A stretch of DNA of 64,000 nt, from assembly GCA_022846095.1 (NCBI GenBank), contig AP025583.1, positions 4,241,279 through 4,305,278 of the forward strand. Reading direction: 5' to 3'. Every line of letters starts with the position of its first letter. Position 1 is the first letter of the stretch. Below, piece after piece: positions 1 through 7,928 of the stretch. Under the pieces are notes generated by a model that saw only the letters and a list, made by a program, of their open reading frames with translations, was not told the DNA's origin and searched no databases. A program made the position numbers and the translations under genes. Origin of the DNA: Oscillospiraceae bacterium. GTDB taxonomy: Bacteria > Bacillota > Clostridia > Oscillospirales > Oscillospiraceae.

Positions 1-60
1 AACGTGGACATCCTGGGCGATCTCATCGACGAGCTGGAGAACAACGGGCTCTACTTTTAA
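1..60 (+). CDS. sepF: SepF-like cell division protein, C-terminal end only
   Basis: Only the last 19 codons and the TAA stop are in the window. The tail begins NVDILGDLIDEL and resembles the end of SepF, where an NVDVSG-type strand precedes a short acidic helix. SepF anchors FtsZ filaments to the membrane. The next gene is divIVA, which fits the Gram-positive sepF-ylm-divIVA division cluster. The assignment rests on a short match and on gene order, so it is moderate. Confidence 0.6.
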   Translation, partial: NVDILGDLIDELENNGLYF

Positions 61-63
61 GGG

Positions 64-160
64 CAATTGACAATGGATAATTGAGAATTGAAAATCGGGG
101 CGCCGGCTGGCCGGACGCGCCCGCATTCTCAATTATCCATTCTCAATTTTCAATTATTTT
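64..160. repeat. AT-rich inverted repeat between sepF and divIVA
   Basis: Two AT-rich arms (about 64-95 and 125-157) carry the shared string AATGGATAATTGAGAAT in opposite orientations around a GC-rich centre. The A+T content contrasts sharply with the surrounding genes. It looks like a short MITE-like or folded intergenic element rather than a terminator, because no T-run directly follows a strong stem. Confidence 0.6.
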
Positions 161-184
161 AGAGAGAACGGGGGTCAAACCGTT

Positions 185-994
185 ATGATGACACCTCAGG
201 AGGTCTCCGAGCACGCCTTCAGCAAGGCGTCCTTCGGCGGCTACAATATGGCGATGGTGGACGAGTTCCTGGATCTGCTGACCGCGGACTACACCACCCT
301 GTATAAGGAAAACGCCGTCCTTAAGAGCAAGATGAAGGTGCTGGTGGACAAGGTGGAGGAGTACCGCTCCACGGAGGACGCCATGCGCAAGGCCCTTCTG
401 ACCGCCCAGAAGATGGCCGACGAGCTGGTGGCCGAGGCCGAATCCCAGCGGGACGCGCTGCTGGCCGGGGCCGAGCAGGAGGCCAGGGCCAAGATCGCCG
501 CCCTGCAGCAGGACGTGGACAACGAGCGCTCCCGCCTGAACGCCGCCAAGCAGGCCACGGCGGACTACGTGGAGAAGCTCAAGGGCCTCTACCAGCACGA
601 GATGGAGTACCTGGGCTCCCTGAGCAAGCTCACCGCCCCCGCCCCCAAGGCCGACCCGGTGGCCTCCGCCGTGCAGGACATCGAGGAGAGCGTGAGCAAG
701 ATCGTGGCCCAGGCCATCCCCGAGCAGGAGGACGAGGACACCGTGGATCTCGGCCCGGCCAAGACCGCCGCGGTGGAGGTCCCCGTGCAGGAGAAGGACG
801 GCGGCCTGTACGCCGAGCTGCTGGAGCTCAACCTGAAAAAGAAGGAGTCCGGCGAGCGCCACACCCGCCCGGTCCGCCGCCCCCTGGAGGAGGAGGCGCC
901 CGCCGAGGCCGAGGAGGAGGACATGGACGCCTCCCCCACCCGCCGCATCGATTTCTCCAACCTCCAGTTCGGGAAAGATTACGAAATCAAGTAG
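185..994 (+). CDS. divIVA: DivIVA domain cell division/polarity protein
   Basis: This 269-residue protein has the DivIVA layout. A short N-terminal membrane-binding segment (PQEVSEHAFSKASFGGYN, about residues 4-21) is followed by a long heptad-rich coiled coil to about residue 145. The tail is acidic and low-complexity and ends in FGKDYEIK. DivIVA recognises curved membrane at septa and poles and recruits division, wall or sporulation partners. Two ATGs stand in tandem (185 and 188), about 10 bases after GGGGG at 170-174. The gene follows sepF and precedes the ileS T-box, the usual Gram-positive order, although ylmH is absent here and lies at 41.6 kb. The exact partners of this protein cannot be inferred. 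Confidence 0.93.
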   Translation: MMTPQEVSEHAFSKASFGGYNMAMVDEFLDLLTADYTTLYKENAVLKSKMKVLVDKVEEYRSTEDAMRKALLTAQKMADELVAEAESQRDALLAGAEQEARAKIAALQQDVDNERSRLNAAKQATADYVEKLKGLYQHEMEYLGSLSKLTAPAPKADPVASAVQDIEESVSKIVAQAIPEQEDEDTVDLGPAKTAAVEVPVQEKDGGLYAELLELNLKKKESGERHTRPVRRPLEEEAPAEAEEEDMDASPTRRIDFSNLQFGKDYEIK

Positions 995-1002
995 CGCGGG
1001 GC

Positions 1003-1031
1003 TTGACAGACGGCAAATTAGCATGTAAGAT
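1003..1031 (+). promoter_or_regulatory. Sigma-A promoter for the ileS T-box transcript
   Basis: TTGACA (1003-1008) and TAAGAT (1026-1031) are separated by exactly 17 bases. Transcription would begin near 1038, ahead of the T-box leader. The -10 box directly abuts the left arm of the divIVA terminator hairpin. Confidence 0.8.
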
Positions 1032-1072
1032 ACTCGTCAGACGCGGAATCAAACGCGTCTGACGAGTTTTTT
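1032..1072 (+). terminator. Rho-independent terminator after divIVA
   Basis: A perfect 14-bp stem (ACTCGTCAGACGCG at 1032-1045 pairing with 1054-1067) is followed by a T-run at 1067-1072. A transcript starting near 1038 from the ileS promoter would lack the outer part of the left arm and so would not form the full stem. Confidence 0.85.
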
Positions 1073-1320
1073 ATAGCACAAACGCGATGACGAGGACAGT
1101 AGCGCCCCGGCCCCTGCGCAGAGAGCCGCCGTTTTGGTGCGAGGCGGACAGGGAGGGCGCGCGAAGATCACCTCACAGCGTACCCGCCGAACCACAGTAG
1201 GCGGGCACGGCCGGCCCCGTTACAGGCCTTCGAGCGGCCGCGCTGCGCGCGGCAACAAGAGTGGTACCGCAGAGGTTCGCGCCTTTGTCTCTTAGGATGG
1301 AGACAAGGGCGCGTTTTATT
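1038..1320 (+). promoter_or_regulatory. T-box leader (tRNA-Ile sensing) of the zinc-ribbon-ileS operon
   Basis: The leader has the T-box signature AACAAGAGTGGTACCGC at 1254-1270, which forms the antiterminator bulge pairing with the tRNA acceptor end. Stem I marks are visible: AGAGAGC near 1121 and GGTGCGAG near 1137. The likely specifier codon is ATC (Ile) at 1167-1169 in the context GAAGATCA. A competing terminator stem (1278-1291 with 1300-1313) is followed by TTTT. Uncharged tRNA-Ile would favour antitermination. The next genes are a small zinc ribbon and ileS, which agrees with the specifier. Confidence 0.9.
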
Positions 1321-1338
1321 TTGTGTGGAGGTGCTGTT

Positions 1339-1542
1339 ATGAATTGTCCCCAGTGCGGCCGGGAGATGCAGTCCGGCTATGTCAGCGCGGGGGGTTACCG
1401 GGTCATCTGGACGACCAAAGAGCACAAGATGGCCAGCCTGCCCGGCCGGGACGGCGTGCTGATCACCAAATCCAGTCTGGCAGGGAAGGGCACGCCCGCC
1501 TACCTGTGCCGCGTCTGCCAAACCGTGGTTATCAAATATTAA
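1339..1542 (+). CDS. Small zinc-ribbon protein, DUF6487-like
   Basis: This 67-residue protein starts with [10 protein letters not shown] and has a second cysteine pair, CRVC, near its end. The two knuckles would bind one zinc ion, and the length and spacing resemble the DUF6487 family. Its biochemical role is unknown. ATG 1339 is chosen because GGAGGTG lies just upstream; the longer frame runs back into the T-box terminator. It sits between that terminator and ileS, so it should be induced with IleRS when isoleucyl-tRNA runs low. Whether it acts in translation is inference from position only. Confidence 0.8.
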   Translation: MNCPQCGREMQSGYVSAGGYRVIWTTKEHKMASLPGRDGVLITKSSLAGKGTPAYLCRVCQTVVIKY

Positions 1543-1574
1543 ATGCGGTTCAACAATACAGGAGGAATACACCC

Positions 1575-4379
1575 ATGGATTACAACAAGACCGTCAACCT
1601 GCCCCAGACCGACTTCCCCATGCGTGCGGGGCTGCCCAAGCGGGAGCCCGACATGCTCAAGGCCATGTACGAGAAGGATCTCTACCACAAGCTTATGGAG
1701 AAGAACGAGGGCAAGCCCCTCTTTGTGCTCCACGACGGCCCCCCCTACGCCAACGGCAACATCCACATCGGCACGGCGCTGAACAAGATCCTCAAGGATA
1801 TGATCATCAAGCACCGCAATATGACGGGCTTCTGCGCCCCCTACGTCCCCGGCTGGGACACCCACGGCCTGCCCATCGAGAGCGCCATCCTTAAGAGCAA
1901 GAAGGTTAAGCGGGAGGAGCTGACCACCAGCGAGTTCCGGGAGAAGTGCAAGGAGTACGCCCTGGACTTCGTGGACAAGCAGCGCGAGCAGTTCAAGCGC
2001 CTGGGCGTGCTGGGCGAGTGGGAGGACCCCTACCTGACCCTCAAGCCCGCCTTTGAGGCCAAGCAGGTGGAGGTCTTTGGCAAGATGGCCGAGAAGGGCT
2101 TCATCTACAAGGGCATGAAGCCCGTGTACTGGTGCCCCCACGACCAGACCGCCCTGGCCGAGGCCGAGATCGAGTACGCCGACGACCCCTGCACCACCCT
2201 GTTCGTCAAGTTCCCCGTCCACGACGACAAGGGCAGGCTGGGGCAGTACGCCCCCCTGGAGAAGATCTCCTTCGTCATCTGGACCACCACCCCCTGGACC
2301 ATCCCCGGCAACATGGCCATCTGCGTGAACGCGCAGTTCGACTACGTGCTGCTCCAGGTGCCCAACGGGGAGGTGTACGTGCTGGCCAAGGATCTGGCCC
2401 AGGGCGTGTGCAAGGCCGCGGGGCTGGACTACGCGGACTGCACCGTGCTGGCCACCCTCAAGGGTGAGCAGTTCGAGCTGATGACCGCACGCCACCCCCT
2501 CTTCGACCGGGACTCCGTGCTGCTGTGCGGCGATCACGTCACCCTGGACGCGGGCACCGGCTGCGTCCACACCGCCCCCGGCTTCGGCGCGGACGACTTC
2601 AACATCTGCCGCCAGTACGACCAGGAGGGCAAGACCCACATCGGCACCCCCGTGCCGGTGAACGCCAAGGGCGTGATGACCGACGAGCGCTACAACGGAC
2701 AATTCTACGCCAAGGCCAACGACCTGGTGGTGGAGGATCTGGAGGCCTGCGGCGCGCTGCTGGCCAAGGAGAACATCACCCACTCCTACCCCCACTGCTG
2801 GCGCTGCAAGCACCCCATCATCTACCGGGCCACCGAGCAGTGGTTCTGCTCCGTGGACGCCATCAAGGACGCGGCGGTCCGGGCCTGCGACGGCATCCAG
2901 TGGAAGCCGGAGTGGGGCAAGGAGCGCATGACCAGCATGATCACCGAGCGCAACGACTGGTGCATCAGCCGCCAGCGCGTCTGGGGCGTGCCCATCCCCA
3001 TCTTCTACTGTGAGCATTGCGGCAAGGACATCGTCACGCCCGAGACCATCGCGCGGGTGTCCGGCCTCTTCCGGGAGCACGGCTCCAACGTCTGGTTCGA
3101 CCGGGAGGCCGACGAGCTGGTGCCGGAGGGCTTCAAGTGCCCGGTGTGCGGCCACGGCCACTTCACCAAGGAGTCCGACATCATGGACGTGTGGTTCGAC
3201 TCCGGCTCCACCCACGCCGCCGTGCTGGACGAGCGGCCCTACCTCCACTTCCCGGCCGACGTGTACCTGGAGGGCGGCGACCAGTACCGCGGGTGGTTCC
3301 AGTCCTCCATGCTCACCGCCATCGCCGCCAAGGGCGCGGCGCCCTACAAGCAGATCATCACCCACGGCTGGACCGTGGACGGCGAGGGCAAGGCCATGCA
3401 CAAGAGCCTGGGCAACGCCGTGGCCCCGGAGGAGATCATCAAGGACTACGGCGCGGACATGCTGCGCCTGTGGGTGGCCTCGGCGGACTACACCCAGGAT
3501 ATGCGCATCTCCAAGGACATCATGAAGCAGCTCTCCGACGCCTACCTCAAGATGCGCAACACCGCCCGGTACATGCTGGGCAACCTGGACGGCTTCGACC
3601 CGGACAGCGAGCGCGTGGACTACGCCGCGCTGGAGGAGCTGGACAAGTGGGCCCTGTCCCGGCTCAACGAGCTGGCCCGCACCGTGCGCGTCAACTACGA
3701 GAGGTACGAGTTCCACGGCGTGTACCGCGCCATCTACAACTTCTGCGTGGTGGACATGTCCAATTTCTACCTGGACATCATCAAGGACCGGCTGTACTGC
3801 GAAAGCGCCAAGAGCGTGGCCCGCCGCTCCGCCCAGACCGCCCTGTACGCCATCCTGGACGGCATGACCCGGATGCTGGCCCCCATCCTGGCCTTCACCA
3901 GCGAGGAGATCTGGGCCGCGATGCCCCACGACTCCTCCGCCGACCGGGAGAGTGTGCTCTTTAACGAGATGCCCGCCTACGACGCGGCCCTGTGCCTGTC
4001 CCCCGAGGCCGCCGGGCGGTGGGAGAAGCTGATCTCCCTGCGCGACGCGGTGAACAAGGCCATCGAGAATGCCCGTAAGAACGGCGTCCTGAAGAAAAAC
4101 CAGGACGCGGAGATCCTCCTGCACGTGTCCGGGGAGGACGCCGCCTTCCTGGCCGGGGTGGACCTGGCCCCGCTGTGCATCGTCTCCAAGGTGACGGTGG
4201 CCGTGGGCGGCGAGGGCGGGGACGCCTTCCCCGACTGCCTGGTGCCCGCCTCCATCGAGGTCTCCCTCTCCGGCGCGCCCAAGTGCGTGCGCTGCTGGAA
4301 CCACGACGAGCACGTGGGGGAGCGCGCCGATCACCCTGAGCTCTGCCCCCGCTGTGCGCGGGCCGTGTCCGAGGGGTAA
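1575..4379 (+). CDS. ileS: Isoleucyl-tRNA synthetase
   Basis: This class I synthetase has 934 residues, the usual bacterial IleRS length, and charges tRNA-Ile. The HIGH signature appears as [13 protein letters not shown] near residue 60 and the KMSKS loop as KAMHKSLGN near residue 610. The CP1 editing domain has [11 protein letters not shown] and [13 protein letters not shown], which remove mischarged valine. The C-terminal zinc finger has two cysteine pairs (CVRC and CPRC), typical of bacterial IleRS. ATG 1575 is preceded by AGGAGG at 1560-1565; the open frame reaches further upstream, but that part overlaps the zinc-ribbon gene. Expression should follow the Ile T-box. The usual downstream lspA is displaced 3.5 kb by an accessory insert. 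Confidence 0.97.
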   Translation: MDYNKTVNLPQTDFPMRAGLPKREPDMLKAMYEKDLYHKLMEKNEGKPLFVLHDGPPYANGNIHIGTALNKILKDMIIKHRNMTGFCAPYVPGWDTHGLPIESAILKSKKVKREELTTSEFREKCKEYALDFVDKQREQFKRLGVLGEWEDPYLTLKPAFEAKQVEVFGKMAEKGFIYKGMKPVYWCPHDQTALAEAEIEYADDPCTTLFVKFPVHDDKGRLGQYAPLEKISFVIWTTTPWTIPGNMAICVNAQFDYVLLQVPNGEVYVLAKDLAQGVCKAAGLDYADCTVLATLKGEQFELMTARHPLFDRDSVLLCGDHVTLDAGTGCVHTAPGFGADDFNICRQYDQEGKTHIGTPVPVNAKGVMTDERYNGQFYAKANDLVVEDLEACGALLAKENITHSYPHCWRCKHPIIYRATEQWFCSVDAIKDAAVRACDGIQWKPEWGKERMTSMITERNDWCISRQRVWGVPIPIFYCEHCGKDIVTPETIARVSGLFREHGSNVWFDREADELVPEGFKCPVCGHGHFTKESDIMDVWFDSGSTHAAVLDERPYLHFPADVYLEGGDQYRGWFQSSMLTAIAAKGAAPYKQIITHGWTVDGEGKAMHKSLGNAVAPEEIIKDYGADMLRLWVASADYTQDMRISKDIMKQLSDAYLKMRNTARYMLGNLDGFDPDSERVDYAALEELDKWALSRLNELARTVRVNYERYEFHGVYRAIYNFCVVDMSNFYLDIIKDRLYCESAKSVARRSAQTALYAILDGMTRMLAPILAFTSEEIWAAMPHDSSADRESVLFNEMPAYDAALCLSPEAAGRWEKLISLRDAVNKAIENARKNGVLKKNQDAEILLHVSGEDAAFLAGVDLAPLCIVSKVTVAVGGEGGDAFPDCLVPASIEVSLSGAPKCVRCWNHDEHVGERADHPELCPRCARAVSEG

Positions 4380-4384
4380 TGGAG

Positions 4385-5118
4385 TCAGGACCACCCGTAA
4401 AACGGGTGGCCTGCACAAGCCCTAAAAGGGCTTCATGCCAGCTGAGCCTCAAGGCTCATGAATAGGTTTGTCGAGCGCATCAATTTCTCAGGCAGCCCCC
4501 GTAAAGGGGGCTGTCTTTATTTGCCCTTCCTTACCGGCTCACCCGTAAACGGGTCGGTAAACTCCTTCATGGATATTTGGTCTTTCATAATATCCTCCTG
4601 CATCTGGTTTCGGATATATTCTCGGATTGCCTTCTTGTTGCGTCCAACTGTATCCACATAATACCCGGTACACCAGAATTCTCGATTCCCATACTTGTAC
4701 TTCAAATTGGCGTGCCGGTCGAATATCATTAAACTGCTTTTCCCTTTCAAATACCCTACGAATTGGGATACACTGTATTTCGGCGGTATGCTTAAAAGCA
4801 TATGTATGTGGTCCGGGCAGGCATTTGCCTCTATGATCTCTACTCCCTTATACTCGCACAGCCGCCGCAAAATACTCCCTATGTCTGCCTTTATCTTCCC
4901 ATATATTATCTGCCTACGATACTTCGGTGCAAATACAATATGGTACTTACAATTCCACTTCGTATGTGCTAAACTTTTACTATCCACTCGTGGATGCCCC
5001 TCCTTTGGTTTTGATGTGGTCGGCAAACCTACATCTATTCTACCAAACGAGGGGCTTTTTTGCTCTTACTCATAGGCATAGCCTTTTTAGAACCACGGGC
5101 ATAGCCCGTGGTTTTCCG
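4385..5118. mobile_element. IS200/IS605-type insertion sequence (tnpA only)
   Basis: The element begins just after the ileS stop codon. Its left part holds a series of short hairpins (4391-4409, 4417-4433, 4443-4458 and 4493-4512) and its right part holds the perfect hairpin ACCACGGGC/GCCCGTGGT at 5092-5112. It encodes one HUH transposase and no TnpB, as in IS200. No terminal inverted repeats are expected for this family; it moves as single-stranded DNA using end hairpins. The outer limits are approximate because the target sequence cannot be identified without an empty site. The base composition is more AT-rich than the flanking genes. Confidence 0.8.
4517..4987 (-). CDS. tnpA: IS200/IS605 family transposase TnpA
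   Basis: This 156-residue Y1 HUH transposase cuts and rejoins single-stranded DNA at hairpin ends. The HUH motif is HIHMLL in the context CPDHIHML, and the catalytic tyrosine lies in the FWCTGYYVDTVG segment near the C-terminus. KYHIVFAPKYRRQ near the start is typical of the family. I choose the GTG at 4987, preceded by AAAGGAGGGG, giving a protein starting MDSKSLAHTKW. An upstream TTG at 5026 would add 13 residues and has a poorer ribosome site. The frame is intact, so the element may still be active. Confidence 0.93.
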   Translation of the reverse strand: MDSKSLAHTKWNCKYHIVFAPKYRRQIIYGKIKADIGSILRRLCEYKGVEIIEANACPDHIHMLLSIPPKYSVSQFVGYLKGKSSLMIFDRHANLKYKYGNREFWCTGYYVDTVGRNKKAIREYIRNQMQEDIMKDQISMKEFTDPFTGEPVRKGK

Positions 5119-5271
5119 TGCTATGGCTAACAATGTAAGGAGCGCCGCGGGCTATGCCCGCGGCGCTCCTTACAGGCGGGGGCAAGCCCCCGCCCTACGT
5201 CATTGCGAGGGCCGCAGGCCCGTGGCAATCCGTCCCACTCCCGTACCGTAGGGGCGATTCATGAATCGCCC

Positions 5272-5325
5272 GCCTTATCCGCCTTATCCGCCTTATCCGC
5301 CTTATCCGCCTTAGCCGCCTTAGCC
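5272..5325. repeat. Tandem 9-bp repeat, six copies
   Basis: Six head-to-tail units are present: four of GCCTTATCC and two of GCCTTAGCC. Single or double copies of the same word occur beside other intergenic repeats (near 43855, 44008 and 62985). The array is too short and has no spacers, so it is not a CRISPR. Confidence 0.9.
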
Positions 5326-5399
5326 GCATATCTTGTGCAGGCGTCCTTTTCCGGGCTTGCATCCAAAATCCCTATGGTATCGTTATTCGACAGGTTCAA

Positions 5400-5432
5400 A
5401 GGAGCGCCGCGGGCCATGCCCGCGGCGCTCCT
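5400..5432 (-). terminator. Probable terminator of the SIR2-TPR gene
   Basis: A 15-bp stem with a 3-base loop lies directly after the stop codon of the minus-strand gene. The T-run is weak (TTTGAA), so termination is likely but not certain. The hairpin is a near-copy of the one at 5136-5172. Confidence 0.55.
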
Positions 5433-5433
5433 G

Positions 5434-7284
5434 TTAGTTCTCCTCCATGGAGTTGTATGTTTCCATATCCCGCTCGGCCTTGGCAGTCTGGCCCTGGCCC
5501 TCGTAGGCCTTTGCGCGTATCCAGTAGGCCCGGCGGTATTTCGGATTGGCCTTAAGCGCCCGGTTGCAGCTTGTGACGGCCTCCTTGAAGCGCCCCGCGC
5601 GGCGTAACATGTTCGCCTCATTGGTGTGGTAGGCCGGCTCGGAGGGATCCATTTTTGCCGCACGCCGGTATTCCGCCAAAGCCCGCTTTTCCTGCCCCAG
5701 CCCCTCATAGGCCAGTCCCAAACCGTTTACCGCCGCTGCAAAATCGGGGTCGCGTCTCAATGCCTCATGAAAGCTGCTCAGCGCCTTATCATGCTCCTTC
5801 AGTTTCCAAAATGCTTCTCCCTGGTACTTGTAGGTGCTTGCCGTGGGGCTGCCCAGTGAGACGGCTTCTGTACAGTACTCCAGCACCCGCTCATACTGTC
5901 CCAGGCCAAAATAGGCCCGGGCGCAGTTGCTGTGGTATAACGAGCAGTCCGGCCCCAGCTCAATGGCCCGTTCATAATCCGCAATAGCATTTTGGTACTC
6001 TTTTCTATCGGAATAAATAACCCCACGGTTATTATACGCCCCTGCGGATTCCTCTAATTCCAGTGATTTCGTGTAGTCCTGAAAGCCCTTCTCTGTCAAG
6101 CCCTTCTGCTTGTAGGAATAGCCCCTATACCAGTAGGTCGTGCCGCTGCCGCCGCCCAGCTCTATCACCTTGGTAAAGTCCGCGATGGCGTTGTCAAAGT
6201 CCTTGGCGTTACAAAAAATTCGTCCCCGGGCCTCGTATGCCTCCGCGTCCTCCGGGTCGTCGATGATGCGGTCATTGAGCTTTCTCAGCTCGTCGGCTTG
6301 CTCCCGGCTGAGGGAGTCCAAAATCTGGCTCTGTACTTCGGAGGGGGCAGAAACCGTACTCAGCTTTTGTTTTAGCTCCTGTACCTGCTTGTTATAGTCA
6401 TCCACCCGCTGGCGGGCCACGCTTTGGATGCGCTCACAGGGGTTTCCATAGCCGAACTTCAGCCCCATCAGGTACATCATTTCATCAAAGCCCTCGATGG
6501 GCACAAAATAGCCGTTATGTTTCTTTACCAGGGCCTGAATTTCCTCAGAGGGCTCGTCGTGGCGGTAACACCAGTACAGGCCGTCCAGCTCGGCTTCGTC
6601 ACTCAAAAAGCTCATCAGGCTGTGGTCGCCGCCCGCATAGCCGATGACTACCGGCGTATAGGCCTTGAATGCCTCCTGCAAGACTTTTTTCCACGCATCG
6701 CTCAGCTTGCTGACCTGTTCCGCCCGGTTAAAAGGGTCGAAAAAGAGGCCCCGGTGGAGCTTTGCCACAATGGGACGCTTGGTGTTGAAATTGATGTAGT
6801 CCGTCAATAACTCGTGGTTTATAACCAGAGGCTTTTTTTCTGTGTAGATAAAGAGTGCGTCCTCCACCAGACTGTCAAAGTTGGTTGTAATCACTAGATT
6901 ATTACTGTATTTTTTGGAGGCCAGCAGAGAGGCCAATGGGTAGTATCCCAGGCTGGGCTGGGCCTGCTCCAAGGTCCGCTCCAGATAAGCGGATCCGTTG
7001 CTGTAGCGTGGGAAAAAGCGCAGGGCATACAGCCCGAAGTAGTTTTTACTGGATGGGGTAATGCTGCGCACCTTTAGTCGCCGCTTTAGATCTTGGATTT
7101 CCTCCGGAGTGGTTTTGGCAACCAGCTCGTCATGCCAGAGCTGGGCCATCTCCTCCCCGGTGGGGATGCCGGAGGATTTGGAGGCCCCGGCCCCCAGAAT
7201 GAAGCAGTAGCGCTTTTCGTTGTCGCAGCTCTCCTTCATCATATTCAGGAATAAATTCAGGGACAGTACGCGGTTCTCGTCCAT
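5434..7284 (-). CDS. SIR2-like domain protein with C-terminal TPR repeats
   Basis: This 616-residue protein has an N-terminal SIR2-like Rossmann fold. The nucleotide loop is FILGAGASKSSGIPTG (about residues 28-43), followed by TTNFDSLVEDA (near 133), KLHRG (near 175) and VVIGYAGGDHSLMSFL (near 213). From about residue 340 to the end there are six or more TPR helices (for example EAYEARGRIFCNAKDFDNAI). SIR2-like domains joined to sensor domains are known as NADases in antiphage systems such as Thoeris and DSR; a TPR array would serve as sensor or scaffold. The gene has its own promoter (TTGAAT, 17 bases, TATAAT, minus strand, 7315-7343). It sits in an insert next to an IS element. A defence role is inference; a housekeeping role cannot be excluded. 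Confidence 0.85.
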   Translation of the reverse strand: MDENRVLSLNLFLNMMKESCDNEKRYCFILGAGASKSSGIPTGEEMAQLWHDELVAKTTPEEIQDLKRRLKVRSITPSSKNYFGLYALRFFPRYSNGSAYLERTLEQAQPSLGYYPLASLLASKKYSNNLVITTNFDSLVEDALFIYTEKKPLVINHELLTDYINFNTKRPIVAKLHRGLFFDPFNRAEQVSKLSDAWKKVLQEAFKAYTPVVIGYAGGDHSLMSFLSDEAELDGLYWCYRHDEPSEEIQALVKKHNGYFVPIEGFDEMMYLMGLKFGYGNPCERIQSVARQRVDDYNKQVQELKQKLSTVSAPSEVQSQILDSLSREQADELRKLNDRIIDDPEDAEAYEARGRIFCNAKDFDNAIADFTKVIELGGGSGTTYWYRGYSYKQKGLTEKGFQDYTKSLELEESAGAYNNRGVIYSDRKEYQNAIADYERAIELGPDCSLYHSNCARAYFGLGQYERVLEYCTEAVSLGSPTASTYKYQGEAFWKLKEHDKALSSFHEALRRDPDFAAAVNGLGLAYEGLGQEKRALAEYRRAAKMDPSEPAYHTNEANMLRRAGRFKEAVTSCNRALKANPKYRRAYWIRAKAYEGQGQTAKAERDMETYNSMEEN

Positions 7285-7314
7285 ACTCTCACCGCCTTTT
7301 GTGTTCTTACCGCC

Positions 7315-7343
7315 ATTATACCAATGATTTCCGGGCGATTCAA
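7315..7343 (-). promoter_or_regulatory. Promoter of the SIR2-TPR gene
   Basis: On the minus strand, TTGAAT (7343-7338) and TATAAT (7320-7315) are 17 bases apart. The start would be about 25 bases before the ATG. Confidence 0.65.
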
Positions 7344-7359
7344 CAAAAAGCGGGAAAGA

Positions 7360-7614
7360 TTAGCTCCACGGTGCGGTGAGGCCCAGGCGGAAGCCCACGT
7401 AAAAGTTGTGTTCACACACCATTTCCCAGATACAGGTCAGTGCGTCGGTCAGATCGTTCAGAGTATGGATCCCGTCCGCATCCAGTACCGCCCGCAGGGC
7501 CTCTTCACAGGCCGCCCGCTGCGCCAGCCGCTCCCGGTAGCGGGAATCGTCCTGCAACTCCCGCTGATGGGGATAGACCTCTTCTTCATAGTACATCTCC
7601 AAGAAATTTCTCAT
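7360..7614 (-). CDS. Small acidic protein of unknown function, possibly DUF6809-like
   Basis: This 84-residue protein starts MRNFLEMYYEEEVYPHQREL and is rich in acidic residues, mostly helical by appearance, with no signal or membrane segment. It reminds me of the small clostridial DUF6809 group, but I am not certain. The ATG at 7614 has a strong AAGGAGG site. Its own promoter is near-perfect. It is transcribed divergently from a ribbon-helix-helix gene, and both promoters carry the same TACGTCA word, so the two probably form one regulated pair. It ends just before the SIR2-TPR promoter. A toxin or antitoxin role is possible but unsupported. Confidence 0.6.
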   Translation of the reverse strand: MRNFLEMYYEEEVYPHQRELQDDSRYRERLAQRAACEEALRAVLDADGIHTLNDLTDALTCIWEMVCEHNFYVGFRLGLTAPWS

Positions 7615-7628
7615 AACAGCGCCTCCTT

Positions 7629-7718
7629 TACGTCATTATAACGTTGTGTTCTTTGTTTGTCAACGTGCTTATTACGTCACTCTTGCGTTATTGTATAATT
7701 ACGTCATTTTGATATAAT
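7629..7718. promoter_or_regulatory. Divergent promoters with three TACGTCA boxes
   Basis: Minus strand: TTGACA (7663-7658), 17 bases, TATAAT (7640-7635), driving the 84-residue protein. Plus strand: TTGTAT (7691-7696), 16 bases, TATAAT (7713-7718), driving the ribbon-helix-helix gene. The word TACGTCA occurs at 7629-7635 (start region of the minus transcript), 7673-7679, and 7700-7706 (inside the plus spacer). This placement fits an operator that represses both promoters. The likely binder is the 57-residue regulator encoded next. Confidence 0.65.
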
Positions 7719-7746
7719 AGTAACACTTCGGAAAGGGGGGCTGTGC

Positions 7747-7920
7747 GTGCCTGTTTCTTACAATTTTCCCCTGCGGCTGGATGACGAGCTGCGGGAAAAA
7801 CTGCGCTGTATCGCAGTAAAAAACAGCCGTTCGCTGAATAAAGAGATTGAATATATTTGCAAGCAACACGTCATTGCCTACGAAAAAGAAAACGGCCCCA
7901 TCGCCGTCGACAAGGAGTAA
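7747..7920 (+). CDS. Arc-like ribbon-helix-helix DNA-binding protein
   Basis: This 57-residue protein begins at GTG 7747 after GAAAGGGGGG. The order is a short beta strand (YNFPLRLDDELREKL), then two helices ending in SRSLNKEIEYICKQHV, the pattern of Arc/CopG-type ribbon-helix-helix repressors that bind DNA as dimers. It faces a divergent gene across TACGTCA boxes and probably regulates both. The AAGGAG before its stop is also the ribosome site of lspA, which begins 8 bases later. The regulator and the lspA genes are therefore likely on one message. The target operator is inferred, not shown. Confidence 0.75.
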   Translation: MPVSYNFPLRLDDELREKLRCIAVKNSRSLNKEIEYICKQHVIAYEKENGPIAVDKE

Positions 7921-7928
7921 CTGAATTT

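Larger units (their letters stand above)
5119..5433. repeat. Intergenic repeat cluster between the IS element and the SIR2-TPR gene
   Basis: No gene is supported here. In order, the stretch has a 17-bp-stem hairpin (5136-5172, TAAGGAGCGCCGCGGGC with its complement), a GGCGGGGGC/GCCCCCGCC hairpin near 5175-5194, a copy of the CATTGCGAGG...GGCAATCCGT module (5199-5235), a copy of the GGGGCGATTC(A)TGAATCGCCC module (5247-5271), a 9-bp minisatellite, and a second near-copy of the first hairpin at 5400-5432. The same modules recur at several other intergenic sites in the window. Confidence 0.75.

Noticed and set aside
1539-4418. A 959-residue open frame opposite ileS
   Set aside because: It is a GC-driven shadow: low-complexity His/Gly/Val/Leu sequence with no motif, entirely antisense to a certain gene.
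5272-5325. Possible CRISPR array
   Set aside because: Units are 9 bases and contiguous, without spacers or cas genes.
5203-5607. A 134-residue frame containing SALSALSALSA-like repeats
   Set aside because: It only translates the 9-bp minisatellite and runs into the antisense of the SIR2-TPR gene.
7360-7920. Calling the divergent pair a toxin-antitoxin system
   Set aside because: The genes are divergent rather than in one operon, and the small protein matches no toxin family I know. Recorded as a candidate pair only.
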